NCBI GenBank assembly: GCA_032622095.1
Contig: CP136061.1
Location: 52,095,762 to 52,159,761, forward strand
DNA length: 64,000 nt
Source: Siphonodentalium dalli
Lineage: Eukaryota; Mollusca; Scaphopoda; Gadilida; Siphonodentaliidae
Direction: 5' to 3'
Made by a program: the position numbers and the translations under genes. The notes beneath the pieces are model-generated. The model saw only the letters and a program-made list of their open reading frames with translations, was not told the origin of the DNA and did no database searches. Of this stretch, positions 25,201-40,200 are shown piece after piece; position 1 is the first letter of the stretch, and every line of letters starts with the position of its first letter.

Positions 25201-28200
25201 GTGATCAATCGCCGCATATATTTGTAATCTGTATCGACACTATGTAAATTGTCTACACGGTGCATGATCGCTAGATGCGGAACTCAATTGATTACCTTAT
25301 GTTTAGAACTCCAGATATCTAATTCTGATTATATGAATAAAATTCAGTGTCAGCCGCCATTATGAGCGACAAAACACAGATTGAACAGAAACTGTGAGAA
25401 ACCTTAGAACAATCGGTATATTACGTTCTTAAATGGACATCATCATTTGCGACCAGTTATCTGCGACACTGCCGGCAGAATTCCTATAAATTTCAAACTT
25501 TCAGTTTCTATTTCCCGGGAAATTGAGCACTTGGCACCAAGTTTCGATCCGTTGAATCTTGTTGATAACATTTAACACTTGTAATTTGTGTCTGTTTTCT
25601 GGAACCCCTTCCATGAAGACAACTACTGTGAATATGTGATGTAGGTGTTTGATCTGTTGTGGGGTGAACAGTTTAACAGATAACTACCATTGATATCGGA
25701 CTACAACAATTATATAGCTGAACAGTGTACCCATGTCCACTTGTGTCAAATCTTTATTATCTTTATTAATTAATGTAGACAAGTGACTTCCATTCCACGG
25801 GGTTTGTGATACATTGATTGAACTGTCTTTAAGTGTTTTAATTACTGTCACTTCTTGTGTCTTGTTCGCCATGACACAGCTAGATAGAAATTCAGTGCAA
25901 CATATCCCAAACCTCCATGAGACTGAGGGTGACTTGCTTATATTATAATTTTCCTAAAAAAAACACAAGTTCCAACGAATGTTTAAGGAGATTAACATTG
26001 TTGTATAGTATCTAGTGAATTTTGCAGTTTTTGTCATGAGCCACTGAAATACACACTGGTAAACAATATCAGCCACTAGATGATTCAATTCGAGATTCGA
26101 TTCGATCACAATACAGGACAGTAAATTAAGAAAAGAAAGATATTTTTGTCATTCTCGCCCGATCACGACAATATAAGGGGTCATTGAAAACATTTTTATG
26201 AATGCGAATATCATGGGATAGGTGCCTTTGACCTCAGATGCAATAAAGAACATTCCTTATCAGCTTGGACGATATGTAGGAAAATTGGCAAACAGTGGTC
26301 ACCTGACTAGGGGAATATATATCATGGGATAGGTGTTTTTGACCTAAGATGAGTTAGATGACTTAAAGGTACTCAATCCGACCAGAGGGTCCCCATCTCA
26401 ACAGATTCCAACAACAACAATCCGATCCTATATTACTATTTCTTTGGCTTTGGTGGTAAAAAATATTTGATTCGAGTCGAGGAACAAAGCTCAGAGTTAT
26501 TAGATATTGATTTTTGAAAATTCTTATGTTCTCGAGATGAGTACTAATAATTGCCGTCAATTTCGTTTCCTGCTCGAGATGTGTACACCAAAACTCTATT
26601 CAAACAGACAAGGATGGATAACTCTAAAATCAAGTGGTAATAATAATGCAATTTTGACTGAGATCTGTCCAGAAAGTATTCCCGATAATGAAAAATAATA
26701 GATTTCTAAAATCAATATCTAACAAATCTGAGCTTTGATGTGTGACTTTCTCGACTCGAATCAAATATTTTTGACCCCCGAAGCCATTGAAATAGTAATT
26801 GAGAGGAGTTTTATCGGATTGAGTACCTTTAAAGGGGACTTAAAGGGGACTAATAAATTATTTGAAGAGCATTTATTATCAACTTAGAAGATATGTGGGA
26901 ATTGGCATACAGAGGTCATTTGACATGGGGATTGTCATGGGATAGGCAGCCATTGACCACATCTGACTTACAAAGGCACTAACAATTAGCATAAAGACAG
27001 TTTATTATCAATTTAAAAGATAGAGGTAACTTGATCCATAGAGTGTCATGCAATATTTAGATGATGTTTACCTCAGGTGACTACTAATTAATTTAAATGA
27101 CTTGAAGGGGGCATTAATAGTTTACTTATTATATACCTGAGTAACACTGGGTACTCCAACTAGTACAACATAAGCCTATTATTCTCATAAAATATCCTAT
27201 TTTATATCTAATGAATGTACACACTATTCTTCATCGACAGGTAATTTAGTCAAGTTAATCACGATTAACTTGCAGCAGGATATGCAATGTTGCAGAAAAT
27301 TTGTTGACTTTAATTCAACTGTTTTGGTTGAAAATCAGTTTCACTTTTTTATATGTATTGATTATTAGGCCAAAAAAAACAAGTGTTTTGGTTCTCGGGC
27401 AATTTTTTTTTCAAATCAATGAGGGAGGGAGGGTTTTATTTTTAGTTTTTAGTTTTTTCTGCGCATAGTAAGCATGGACAAAGATACCTTCCTCTGTCTA
27501 GTAATAACCAGAAAGGTAGAGGGAACTGTTATGCATATAAACTCATTTAGTCTTATATAAAAATGACATTGTACTACCAGTGTATGACTGGGATTACCTA
27601 ACAATATATAATGCCCCTGACATTAACTACTGTTATTGTTGTCTAAAACTGATACCTCCCCATTCTAATATGTGATCCTGAATTTAGTCCTGTGCCTTTC
27701 AATTGTATAAAGTTACAATTAGTGTAAGTTGTTCACAATGACTAATTGTAAGAAGAGCATGAGGATCAGCTAATCATTTTCTTAATTGTAGTCATCTACT
27801 TCATATTGTAAGCCTGCTAGTCACTTTTTAACACATTGCATGTTAGAGCTCAATGCACACTAATATTTAACATATATCTGCTATGGACATGTTGATAAAA
27901 TAAAAAAATAATGTTTTTTTTTTTTTTTTTTTTAAATTTATATTTTCGTAAGTTTTTTTGTCATAACATTGCAATAAAAAGGCCTAATGCGGCCCTTTTT
28001 ATTCAATGCGGCCCTTTTTATTCAATGCGGCGGGGCCTGAGAACCCAAACTTTTTTTTTTTGGCATTAGTGATCTGATATTTTCTACTCTTTTTTTTGTG
28101 ATTTGATAAGAATTTCCAAAACTACCGGCATCTATTCACCCATCTATTCATACTAAGAAGAACTTGACAGGTTTTAATAAATCTTCTTCCTTTCTTCCAT

Positions 28201-31200
28201 GGACTTGATTGGGTGATGTTGGTGGAGACAGGTGCCCAGATGTAGCTCTGTTTTGAATATGCTAATTATTTAGCTCATTATTTTTCTCTAGCATGTCTAT
28301 GGGCTTCCTGGTAGATGAAAAATCTCCTGTGATATGGCGTGGAATGATGGTTATGTCAGCAATGGAAAAACTCCTTAGACAGGTAACTTCCCATCATATA
28401 GGGCCAATTGATAAATAATCTATATTCAGTCTATTTTTAAACTAGTTGGTTTGATTGTTGTTTTATTGGGATAGAAAGCTAGGAATTGACATGTAATGTT
28501 TGTTACAAAATAGCAATCTTGACAAACGATATTAACCCTTTCTTTACAAAGGCCTTTCAAAATTGAATTATTGCTTATCATCAGTGCCTGTCTGGAAAAA
28601 AATCACCTGCCTCTGATATTTTTATATTTTGTATTCTTGCATATACGGTGAATATAGCATGTTTATATCGTATAATATTCAATAAAATTGAACGCAATTG
28701 CATTGCATGGTTTATGAACGTATTTGAAGCAAAAGTACGACATTCTCATAATTGAGTCGCAACCCGATAGTGGAAGTAAGTTAACATATGTTCCTACTAT
28801 TCACGAGGTAAGGTAAATACACGCGGTTGTTTCATTTTCAGTAGGTATGCGCTATATGAAACATATTGTGTTCATAATTACTCAAATTGTCAATGGTCCT
28901 TGCATATGAAAGGAGTGGTATTGTGCTAATATTCCAGAAGAAACCACACTTGCACAGTTATGCACAATGTGTATGCAAAGGCAAAACTGTCATGCACCGA
29001 TAATTAGGTATAAACTCATCAACCGAGCCACAATATAGAGCTGCCATGGTAAAGTGCAAGGAACAAGGACATTTGCATACATTGTGGCTTGGTTGATGAC
29101 TTTGTCTAAATTTCTAAATATGTATTCATTGTGCATCCTGTGGTATCAGGGCCTGGAACCTACGTCACCGGAAGGGTAACCCTACATCAAAATAACTGTA
29201 AATAAAGTTTGACTCGCTACTTTGACATCGTTTTTTAAATAAATACAATCGATTTCGATGTAGTATTATAAGCAAAGGAGCTATGCGACCTGCAAATCTC
29301 AACAAATACAGAAACCGAAAATCGGAAAGAATTGCTTATAATGAGAATTTCGCGTTCGCAATTCAAAATCGCGTGCAGGTGTTAACGCCAACATTTCATG
29401 CTCTCCGCGCCCTAAACTCAATTTAAAACCGTATACATTGAGTTTCGGGATATTATAAATGCTAAAATTTGAATCAATAAAAAAAAATTAACTTCTCCGT
29501 GGTTTGTTTGTAAATTTCTTAAGACACAAAGAATTTTTATGAATTTGTCTATTAATGGTAACGCCCACATCGCGTTGACGCTCACATAATATTGGCCTGT
29601 TTGCACTAACAATTGAGTCACCATCCGTATAATCCGGTAGATGAACTATTAATGATCGTGTTCACATATACACACTCTGTTAAATGCGTTACAATACACA
29701 AATGGCTGTTATAGGGATGTCAATATACTATTTCATAATACTATATATAAAGACGAACATAAATTCATGGCATAATCAGGGATAATCATTGTTTTTATGT
29801 TCTCGGTGTATATTCGGTTGTTTAATTAAGTGTGTGTTATGTCATTCGTTCTCTTATTCCATATTCATTGTAGTATTACTTTGTTATCCAGTCTATTTCC
29901 ATTGGTTGAATCCATGTTAATTTGTTCATATTTCCAGTTTCGTCTGATAGTTGTCGTTAAAACATTATCATGCAATAAAGATTTCTTTAATTATATTCTA
30001 TTACTAACATTCATTGTTTACCCATGTTTATTGATAATGAATTGAATGTGTTATTCGGTCCAGGAACCTTCGTTGTCAAACAATTAATCTGGTCACGTAT
30101 CAATTATATTCGCAATCCAAAACCAAAACATCGGGATATATGTAATGGATAAATACATTTTCAAACACCCTGTCCCTTCATCAGTCAATAATCATAAAGT
30201 ATGTTTAGGTACTCAAGTCCCAAAAACTAATTGGTCACATATATATTAACTATAGCAGGTTATATAGTGAATTGTGAACATAATATGGTTCCTGTGGCTG
30301 CATATTCATTTATTTTGGTTATGTTTGACATTGTATATTTCAAAATGTTATATGAACTGGATATTCCGTTTATTGAATACTTTTGCATACAAAAATGATA
30401 TATACAACGAAAAAAAAACAACTTAAAGTTGAATAGAAGAACAAATTACAACAAAAAGAGGCTTGTTGTGTCGTCTAAGAGGGGGGGGGGGTCTACAAAA
30501 GAAATTCCGTATATAGGGTCGGGTAGGTGGGTGGTCCAGAGGCGGAAAAAAATCGTAATTTTTTTCTATATAGCAATATATAGCAGCTATAGTGACACTT
30601 TAGCCTCAGATTTAGCAACATTCTGGATTTCACAGGATCCCGGACCACTTCACAGTGGACCACCGTAATAGCGTTCAGGAAACTTATTATCAGCGGAAGA
30701 AATATTTAGTAACACAATTAATATATTACCCAGTTGTATTACTTGAATAAAAGTAATAAAACATAAAATAGGATACTACATGGTGAATACTCAATGATAA
30801 ATATATATCATTAACATGATTGTTGCATAACATGAAATTGAAAAGGGTATCTCATAAATTTATAATGTCTGAAATACTGTCTTGTCCTGGCATGTAATCA
30901 AATTCATTCCTTCTGGTTATTTCTCATCTTGAATGATTGCAAGTAATGTTAATTTTCAACAATTATCCAAATAAAACTGAATTGTCATGATGAATGACCG
31001 TTAACTGTTTACTGCTCAGACAATCCCAACTGAAGGTGACGCTATTCTCATTGGAGCTTTACTAATCAACAAGACTAAACTAAAATAATAATTGTATACT
31101 GTTATCACTTCCAAATAGATGAACTGAAATAAAGTGATGCATTCAGATGCATTGAGAAATGACATTCAATTCTTCATTCTGGTCTATCACCATACCAAAC

Positions 31201-34200
31201 CACATAAAAATTCGACAACCGACACTTAACTTTAAGCTTTGTACGGACTGAATTTCATGAAGTCGAACAGGGCCCATAACTCTGGTAGGCATTAATAGTC
31301 ACAACCCGTGATATGATGCATATTCGTTCCCCATTTCTGGTCCGTCACGATGCCATAGGGCATAAAAATATGACAACCGACTCTTGAGTTATAATGCAAA
31401 ATGATTGTACGGACGGACGGCTCGAGACTATATACCCACCGACTAATATTGGGCGGTATAATAACCATATATCTATGTGTAAACCTAACCAAAAACAATT
31501 CCCCTCCCCACCCCACCCGGTGGAGAAGACTTAAAAGAGTTCTTTAGTCATCTACAAATAATTGTGGAACCCCTGACATATTTACCACTATTTACACTGG
31601 TCAGTGTTCTCTGTCACACACAACATACTCTATTTATTAACGCTATAATGGGGTCTAGGGCGATTTGTGACATATAATGTACCTACACAATGCTTTATTA
31701 TTGTTGTTAGATACTGAAAACACCAGGAAACGTCTGGAAATACAGTTTATTTTTCGTTTTTTTCTGATCTGTGTTTACCAATTAGTAAGACAGTTAACAC
31801 AGTTATTGAAGAACGGCTAAAAAAAACTCTGAAATTTTGATAAAAACATGAGAAAGAGGGATGGGTCCCCAAAATTTTGGAGGAGAACAATAATTGTTAG
31901 GGTGGTGGGTTCCATCTGGTGGCTGACGAAATATGGCGGCTCAGTCGGCTGAGACGTTATCATTCAGAGTATTTCGTTTCCGAAATTTTCCTAATACCCA
32001 GTTATATAGACACCCGCTGGTTTTAGCGTTTGTTATGAACCCGTAGAATTCCAGACCACGCGTGTTTGTTTTTTTTGGTGTTGGGCTTTTCCGTTATGGC
32101 GAGAATACACGGAGGACTCAGAAAATGACTGGCAGGGATGTACTATGTAGTTTCCCACCTATACAATCGATATAAGTTACATTGCGACTTCTGTCGACTT
32201 CAGACGGCTATCATCACTGGCATCTTGCGATATATGCATGCATCATTGAATGCTGAATCCGATAGTATTGATATATAATATGTCAAACTATTTTCTATTA
32301 CCTTAAATTCTACATGTTATGTGCATATATTGACAAATGTCAGTGAAATGAGACTGAGTCGTGTCGAAATAAACGATTTCGCCATCGGCAGTCACTGCAT
32401 TTAATTAGTATATAAGAATGACGGTGTGTGTTGTCAATTTAGATATAACATTTGTAAAAATAACTACTTTGAACAAGATTATTCTCCACTTCTATTCGAT
32501 CACCTTACCGGAGCATTTCACATCACTTTAAAAGTTTTTTCTTTCATTAATTTCAGAAACATTTGAATTTGAAACAAAAATTTAATAATACAACTTAAAG
32601 CTTCTTCCTGGTTCAACTCAAGCAGTGGCGATATTGCGATTTATTCATTTATCAAAGTTTGGTTTATTTTAGCCTATAATTATACATGTATATTATGCAT
32701 CAACCAGAATGACCCTTTTTCTTATTCCCTATAATAATATTGATATATAAAGGTCATATAATTACTTATTATTTTATTCATTTGTCTTGTGATAGTTATT
32801 CCGTGACTAATTAGCCAGCCACAAGTGAAGTAGTCTACTTTTGAGCCGATGTATACCGCTTCGCCTCGGCAATATTCGGGGATCTTATAGCGAGGGAAGA
32901 ATTATACTCTTGCGCTTCCATAAGTTCCATTAACTGTGAAGGCATACACTTCTCACTAGTCCTAAAACTAATTGTGATATTCGGCAAGTGAATGAAAGAA
33001 TTCAGCCAAATTTCCGATTTTGGAATCAAATGTTGACTAATATGTAGGCGTTACCATTTATGTCACAATTCCAGTTTTAAAAGTCAATGTAGGCGTCACC
33101 ATTGCAAAACTCTGAAACATGCCTCGAAAATTGGTGACGGAAACCACCTGAACGCGATAATCTTTACAACCGTTACATATATATCTCGGTATAGATGACT
33201 GTGAGCTAACAAACAACGTTTTACAGCTCATAAGCAATGATTTTTTTTGTGGTTTATGAACATAGTTTGCAAAAACGATATTCATACTCACTTCGAGTCG
33301 CACCGCGCAGGCGCCATTTTTGGGTGAAAAACTTTGTTTTATGACGTAGGTTCCAGGCCCTAGTTATGGCAAAGGAGTGCGGCAAGAGCCTAAGAGAACC
33401 AAATTCTCCCTCAAATCATAATTGAGTTACAATAATATGTGGCGATACACATATCTAGCATTACCTAGTCATTTATCAAAGCATCTGAAAATACAAAATT
33501 CAAAAAACTAAATATGTTCCTGCCCCATAACTCAAGTAAAAAGCATCAGACAAATCTGGTTTTCGAATTCGATAAAGATATTATTATGAAAGGTCCACAT
33601 ATGAAATATGATATGTAATCGGTTGACGTTTTGTTAAATTTTTTGTGCTAATGGTCATAAAATTGTTAAAAATAGACAAACTAAGGGCATTATCTCAGGT
33701 AAAAAGCATGACATAACATAATATGGTTGACATTACATTTCCTAAAATTGCTAAAAATAAACAAACTATAGCTAAGGGCTGTAATTCAGGTAAAAAGGAT
33801 CTGACAAATCTGGTTTTTGAACTCAGTTAATCAGGTAATCAAGACAGATTACAGTCCAGACCAATTGGATAGTAAGCTCCAATGATAGTTCAACAAGTGG
33901 GTTTTAGGGCCCTTAGTTTGTCTATTTTTTAGCAATTTAACACCGTTAGCACGATAACTTGAACAAACATAAACCAATTTCATACATATTGGGTATATGA
34001 AACTTTCACACCAACATCTTGATTGAGTTCAAAAACCAGGTTTGTCCAATTTTTGTATTTACCTGAGTTATGGCCTTCAGTTCTGAAGTATGGTTCTATA
34101 GTTCTTCCATTTTTAGTGATTCTCGGTCGAACAGATTCACTCTTATAGGCAAAAAAAACTTGACCAGAGCCATTTTCAAGATAATGAAATACAAGGGTTG

Positions 34201-37200
34201 CGCATCAAATTTGATGCACAACCCTTGTATTTTATTATACTCGTGACGTGAGTACCATCAAATAATTCTTTGCATATTCTTATAGAATGTCCACAGCTAT
34301 TCTTAAAAGAGTGCCCTTGGTCATTATAAGAACACCCATGTTACCCGATTGATTGACCATTCTGGACGAATCAGGACGAAGGGATAACACGCCGGTGGAT
34401 TTTAGCCATTTCATGATGGGAGCTGTGCTGGTGCAGCATTAAAGACTGTGTGCCAGTGCATTCTCTTATATATGCAAGTCTCTGATAGGGAGCATCGCAT
34501 ATATAAGAGAATGCACTGGCTTACAAGATCAAGGTAAATATTGTTAGGCCAATGTTTTCTCTTATATATGCGAGGCTCCCGATTGGAGACTCACATATAT
34601 AAGAGAATGCATTGGCACAGGGTTTTCACAAAATTCCAGGAAGCTCCAGTTATATAACATTTTGATCACGGGAGACGATGACTACCTATACAAATACATT
34701 GTAGTAAGACTCTGTTTACAATCAGTTAACTAGAACTCAGTGAACATTGAAGGTACAAAAATACATGCTTTTCTCACAGGTTGCTTGGGGACCGCTGGAC
34801 TATCTTATTGTTGACATGCCGCCTGGGACAGGGGACACACAGCTGTCCCTTTCACAGAATATACCAATTGATGGTGTGTATATAAAGTACAGTAAATTAG
34901 CAGAGTGAAAAAAACCTGGGTTTAAATATGTTTGCAAATTTCTGGCTGATGGCCATGATTTTTACTAGTCTACGTTTTGTTTTTCCACTTCATTATTTGG
35001 CACGCCATGCACACTGTATCTTGTAGAATTTTAAGAGTCCAACATAATCTTCACAATTTCAAGTTTGTATATATATTTATCAGTGGAAAATAATCCAAAT
35101 CCTAAGTCAGCCACAAAATGAAGCCAATTTTTATTGGTAGAAAATGAACGTTGAGATATTCATGAAATTATCTCAGCCAATTTGAAGTAAAGATAAATGC
35201 ACATTCACCAACCATCAATAGTTAACTGATATTTATAGAGTTCAAGAATCTTGTGTAATTGCTTACTATTGATAGTGAAATGTTAAAGGTACTCAATCCG
35301 ATTCAATTGTCCCCATATAATCAGATTACAACAACAACAACATTTTTAGAAATGCTTCTTCAGTTATCAGAATCGATTAATTGCCCAAAAATAATGCTAA
35401 CCACTGTCAACTATAGTATAAAATTGCCCAATTTTTTTTATTGATCAATATGTTGTTCGACATAATTTGGCCTTATTATCAACAGAAAGCCTCTTGATAT
35501 TAGAGTTATCCATCTTCATCCGTTATTTGGTCCGAGACCATCGGCTCGTCAACTGTTTACTGGGCCACCAATAATTCTCGATGGTGAAAAATAATAGATT
35601 TCAAAAATCAATATCTATATCTAATAACTCTTGAGCTTTGATAGGTGGGTTCTTCAAATCGAATGAAATAATTTTTACCCCCGAATCCAAATAAATAGTA
35701 ATTGAGGTGCGCTTAATCAGATTATGCATCTTTAAAACTAAATGATATAAATGGATAAAAATTAGTGTCTTTCAGATTGAACTTCTTGGTCAAAATGTGT
35801 TATTTTGTATAAAAGTATTATAAAAGGAAAGGTATGATTCACAAACAAGCCTGGATATTGTGTGTCTGACATTTGCAGAATGAGGTCCCCAGAGGTTGAA
35901 TTCACCCTCTGATAACCTCATTCTGCTTAGGCCTCAAGTTCCTCAACTCCTGTGGGAGATCTAGGATCAAATTGAAGTTCCCCAGTTGAAGTTGGTGATG
36001 TTTACCCATTAGTCACCTCGATTATGCCATTTATATTCTGCAAATTAGTGGATATAGAAACTGAACAGAAGGGAAAAAGTAATTAAAAACAACATTAATT
36101 TGAGACTAGAGATACTTCCCAGAAGAAGAGGCCTAAGAAGAATGAGGTCCCCAGAGGGTGAAATTGTGATGCTCGCCCGCTTTCCGGGATAGCGTCACTA
36201 AATTCACCCTCTGGGAACCTCATTCTGCAAATATCAGACACACTATATCCAGACTTGTTCATAATAATTAGCATGGTACCCTGCGTACATGTCCATCTTT
36301 AATATTGGACCAATACTAAGTTATAATCACCAAAAATCACCCATCATGCTCATGTTAGACCAGCGGTCAGATGCTCGTAGCCCGTTTATATATAACCATG
36401 GGCATATGCCAGATAAAACTGTACAAAAAAACGCCGTTCTTTTGACCGTTTATTTATCCATGGTGTGTGTGCCTGTGGTTGTCCGTAACCTGGTACCCGG
36501 TGTTATTGCTTTGAAAGGTAATCATGTTCAACTGAAGTTGTTAGATTGTTAATGAAATTAGCAGTTTCTATGTCTTGTCTGGTCATATTTACTGTTTGAA
36601 CTATGTCTGAAATAGACGTACTTTTTATACTAGAATTTGCGCAACAGGAGCGCAGGGAAATCGCACGTCGAGTTGGTTTAAGGGTTTTTAGAAAAAGTAT
36701 TTATATGATATATAGAGAGGCCAACAGAACGATACCATATATATATATATATATGCGACTGCATCCAATTTGGGTTTATTGGGATGTCTTTAGTGTAGTT
36801 TTGTGGTTATGAGAGCTCATTTCCTCATGATTTCTGCTCCATATGTGGTCACCTTTAACATTTCTATATGATTTCAAACAAGGGTTGTGCCAGGATATCC
36901 CCGACGCAGGGGCTAAACGATATTCCCCGACAGGGGCCGGGCTTTAGCTACCGGGTTGATCATTGCAGATCTCGCCGACGGGGGTGGCTGTCCAAACCCG
37001 ACAGGGGTGGGGATGTAGCCCCCTAACTCCTCCCCGGGTGCCACCCAACATAATTTAGGATCAATGATTTCTCGTCTTCAGTGAATGCAAGACCGCGCTT
37101 TTAGCATGGGGTGCCAAGCAGGGATGTGTCGACAGGGGTGGTTATACAGAGGTCTTACCCCCATACTGTAGTCAAAAAGGTTGAAATTGTTCTCGTAGTT

Positions 37201-40200
37201 TGATTTTCCAACAATTTCTTAGTGACAAATTTGTTGTTTTTAGACCAACATTTGCATATTTCCCTTTCATTTGCAAAATTCTGGACAGAAATGGCCATCA
37301 GTTGCCAATTATCAAACCTAAGGGTGAGTGTGAGGTTAAAAATTTCCCCGAATTGGAAAGCTTGAGGCCAGTCTAGATGCTAGGATTGTAAAATTGTCAT
37401 GTTCATATTTTCAAAATGTTCTCACATCGGGCCTAACTATCGGCCGACCCGTGTGTTCTGTGCCCTTGCCAGTAGTTACTTGCTAATTAATTTAAGAAAA
37501 AATAAATTGGGGTGTAATTTTGTCTGGCGTTATACTAGATATTAGGATTTTTTAATCTCATACTGGGCCGAAACATCCTTTTCATCCCCCTGCATGGCCA
37601 GTGGCCACAATACTACTGGTCCATTTAGAATAGGCTACCATCTAGTAGCCTGTGCAGGAACATTTGGGAAAATCAAAGCACCAGGGGGGGGGGGGGGGGG
37701 GGGGGGGGGAGAGGTGTGGGGGGGGGAGGAAGTGTGCAAATTGAATTACGCAAACTTGTAAGTTTGGGGTGGGGTGCAGTTGGAAATTCCAAGGTGGATA
37801 CCACGAAAACCCTCTAGCCAAGTCCCGAGTGCCAAATATCCCAGACTCAACTAGGGGTGCCCCTTGTGACTTAGTTTCTGCTTTTGGCATAGGCATATTT
37901 GTTTTCTATCCGAGAATACACGGCACCGGCAGCAATATATTGACTATACTCTGAATGGAAATGCTTCCGTGGCGATCACACGGTAACGTCGTGCTGCAAG
38001 TAGGACAATAATTGTGTTGTAGAAATGATACGGAAGACCGATTGTCAAAAAACGCAAAAACATCAAAATACACAGGGCAAGGCTTATCGATCCAAACTGT
38101 GGAGTGTGTTTTCATTGTGTATTTCTCGCATATACCCATGGTTATATATAAACGGGCTACGAGCATCTGACCGCAGGTCTTCTTGGCCCACAACAGCTTG
38201 GGATGATGCTGTTTTGGGCCGAGTCCCGCCCTGTTATTCTTCAATAATGGACTTTCATTCAAAAGAAGCACTACATGAACACGTGGAACCCGGGCATTCA
38301 TGTAAACCCCTGAATGTGCTTAATCATCTGACATGTCCATGATTAATCAGTCGTAAAAATGATATGATTTAGAAAAAGGTATAGTGATGATAGGATTGTT
38401 TAATGTATTGTTTACATGCATTTTCTGATAGCGTGACAAAACTCTGGAAAACAAGGCTTTATTTAGTTATAAATCTCATTGCTTTGACATTTAACGGGCA
38501 TGCATGATATCATTATGCTTGGAAAAATCTGTCCTCTATGTTCATATACGCACTTGACGTAATCCGAAGACATACAAGCAAGATAACTCCTGCCCACGAT
38601 TCTAGGCGTAAAGTTCATCATAGAATAGTATTCGGGATGGAACTTGGTCCAAAACAGCATCACCCCAACTGATATCCCAAGCTGTTGTGGACCGAGAAGA
38701 CTTGGTCTAACTCATGTTGACATTGGTGTGCTATCATTTGCTGTAATTCCAGGAGCTGTGATTGTGACGACGCCACAGGATATTGCTCTTCTTGATGCGA
38801 GGAGAGGTACAGAGATGTTCCGCAAAATGAATGTTCCTGTTTTGGGCATCGTACAGAATATGAGCGTGTATATATGTCCTAAATGTGGCCACTCCGAGCA
38901 TATATTTGGAGCAGACGGTGCCAAGAAGCTCGCCAGTGAGATGGATATTGACATTCTAGGTGAGACTTAAAGCTGTCTAGCCTGCAAATAGTGTGTCTGT
39001 CATTTGCAGAATGAGGTCCCCAAAGGGTGAATTTAGTGATGCAACAGTGCGCTAGCATTACCAAACTCAAACTTTGGGGACTCATCTTCTAGGAACTATC
39101 TATAGTCTCAAATTAACATTGGTTTTAGTTACTTTTTCCATTCTGGGAAGTTTCTATATCCTCTAATTTGCAGAAGACAAAATGCATAATCGAGGTGACT
39201 AATGAGTGACCATCACCAACTCCAACTGGGGAACTTTCAATCTGATCCCAGGTCTCTCATAGCAGTTGAGGCCTCAGCAGAATGAGGTCCCCCAGAGGAT
39301 GGATTTGGTGATGCTAGCCTGCTGTGCAGGATACCATCACTAAATTCACCCTCTGGAGGACCTCATTCTGCAACTGACAGACATACAATTTCAAGGATTG
39401 CTTAAAGCTGTATTCAGTGCATACAACTTTAACTCTTTCAGCCCACATTTATTGGAGAAATGTTTTGAAACTTGACAGGCTTGTTTTGGATCACATCTAG
39501 ATGGAAGCTATCAAATTTGAATGACTTTCGATGAAAAACATGGATGCCGGCAGCCATCTTGGAATTTACTCTTTGCATCACATCGATAGGGTTCATATCA
39601 GGACTTTCAGGAGGCGATTTGTAGTGTGCGATGTCCTTGTGCTGCATGAAACCTCTGGTTGAATAACTCACATGTTTTGGATCATTATCTTAAAGTCTAT
39701 TACCATCTAGGTAAACTCTCCTTGTGAATGGAAGGAACATTTTGTAAGGAATGTTCTGGCAGAAGCGGCTATCGATCCCCCCCAACGAAAATGCCCAGTC
39801 TGGTAACGACGCATCGGGAAATTCCACCCCAAACGTGGAATCTAGCTGTTTCGTTGAACTGTTCTTTTGGCTGTCCTGGCTGACACAGTAAAACCTTCTC
39901 TTAAAGACATATTATGTACTTATTCGGATGCGTGAAACTAATAAGTTAGTATACAGGCGCTATGCCAACTGGAGGAATATAGGATTATACTAACATCGCC
40001 GAAAATTTCAAACAAATCAACCTTACCACTTCATAGAAAATAGCGTCTAAACTACACGCAATTGTAAATATTTACTTCTCGATTCGGGACGCTAATATCT
40101 GCGATAAGCTAACGATAACGATTTCGCCATCGAGAGTCGCTGTATTTAATTAATATATAAGAATGACGGTGTTTGTTGTCAATATGGATATAACATTTTT

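Noticed and set aside
37906-38301. 131-codon minus-strand open frame
   Set aside because: It spans the inverted arm of a TIR element and part of a foldback repeat; no family resemblance.
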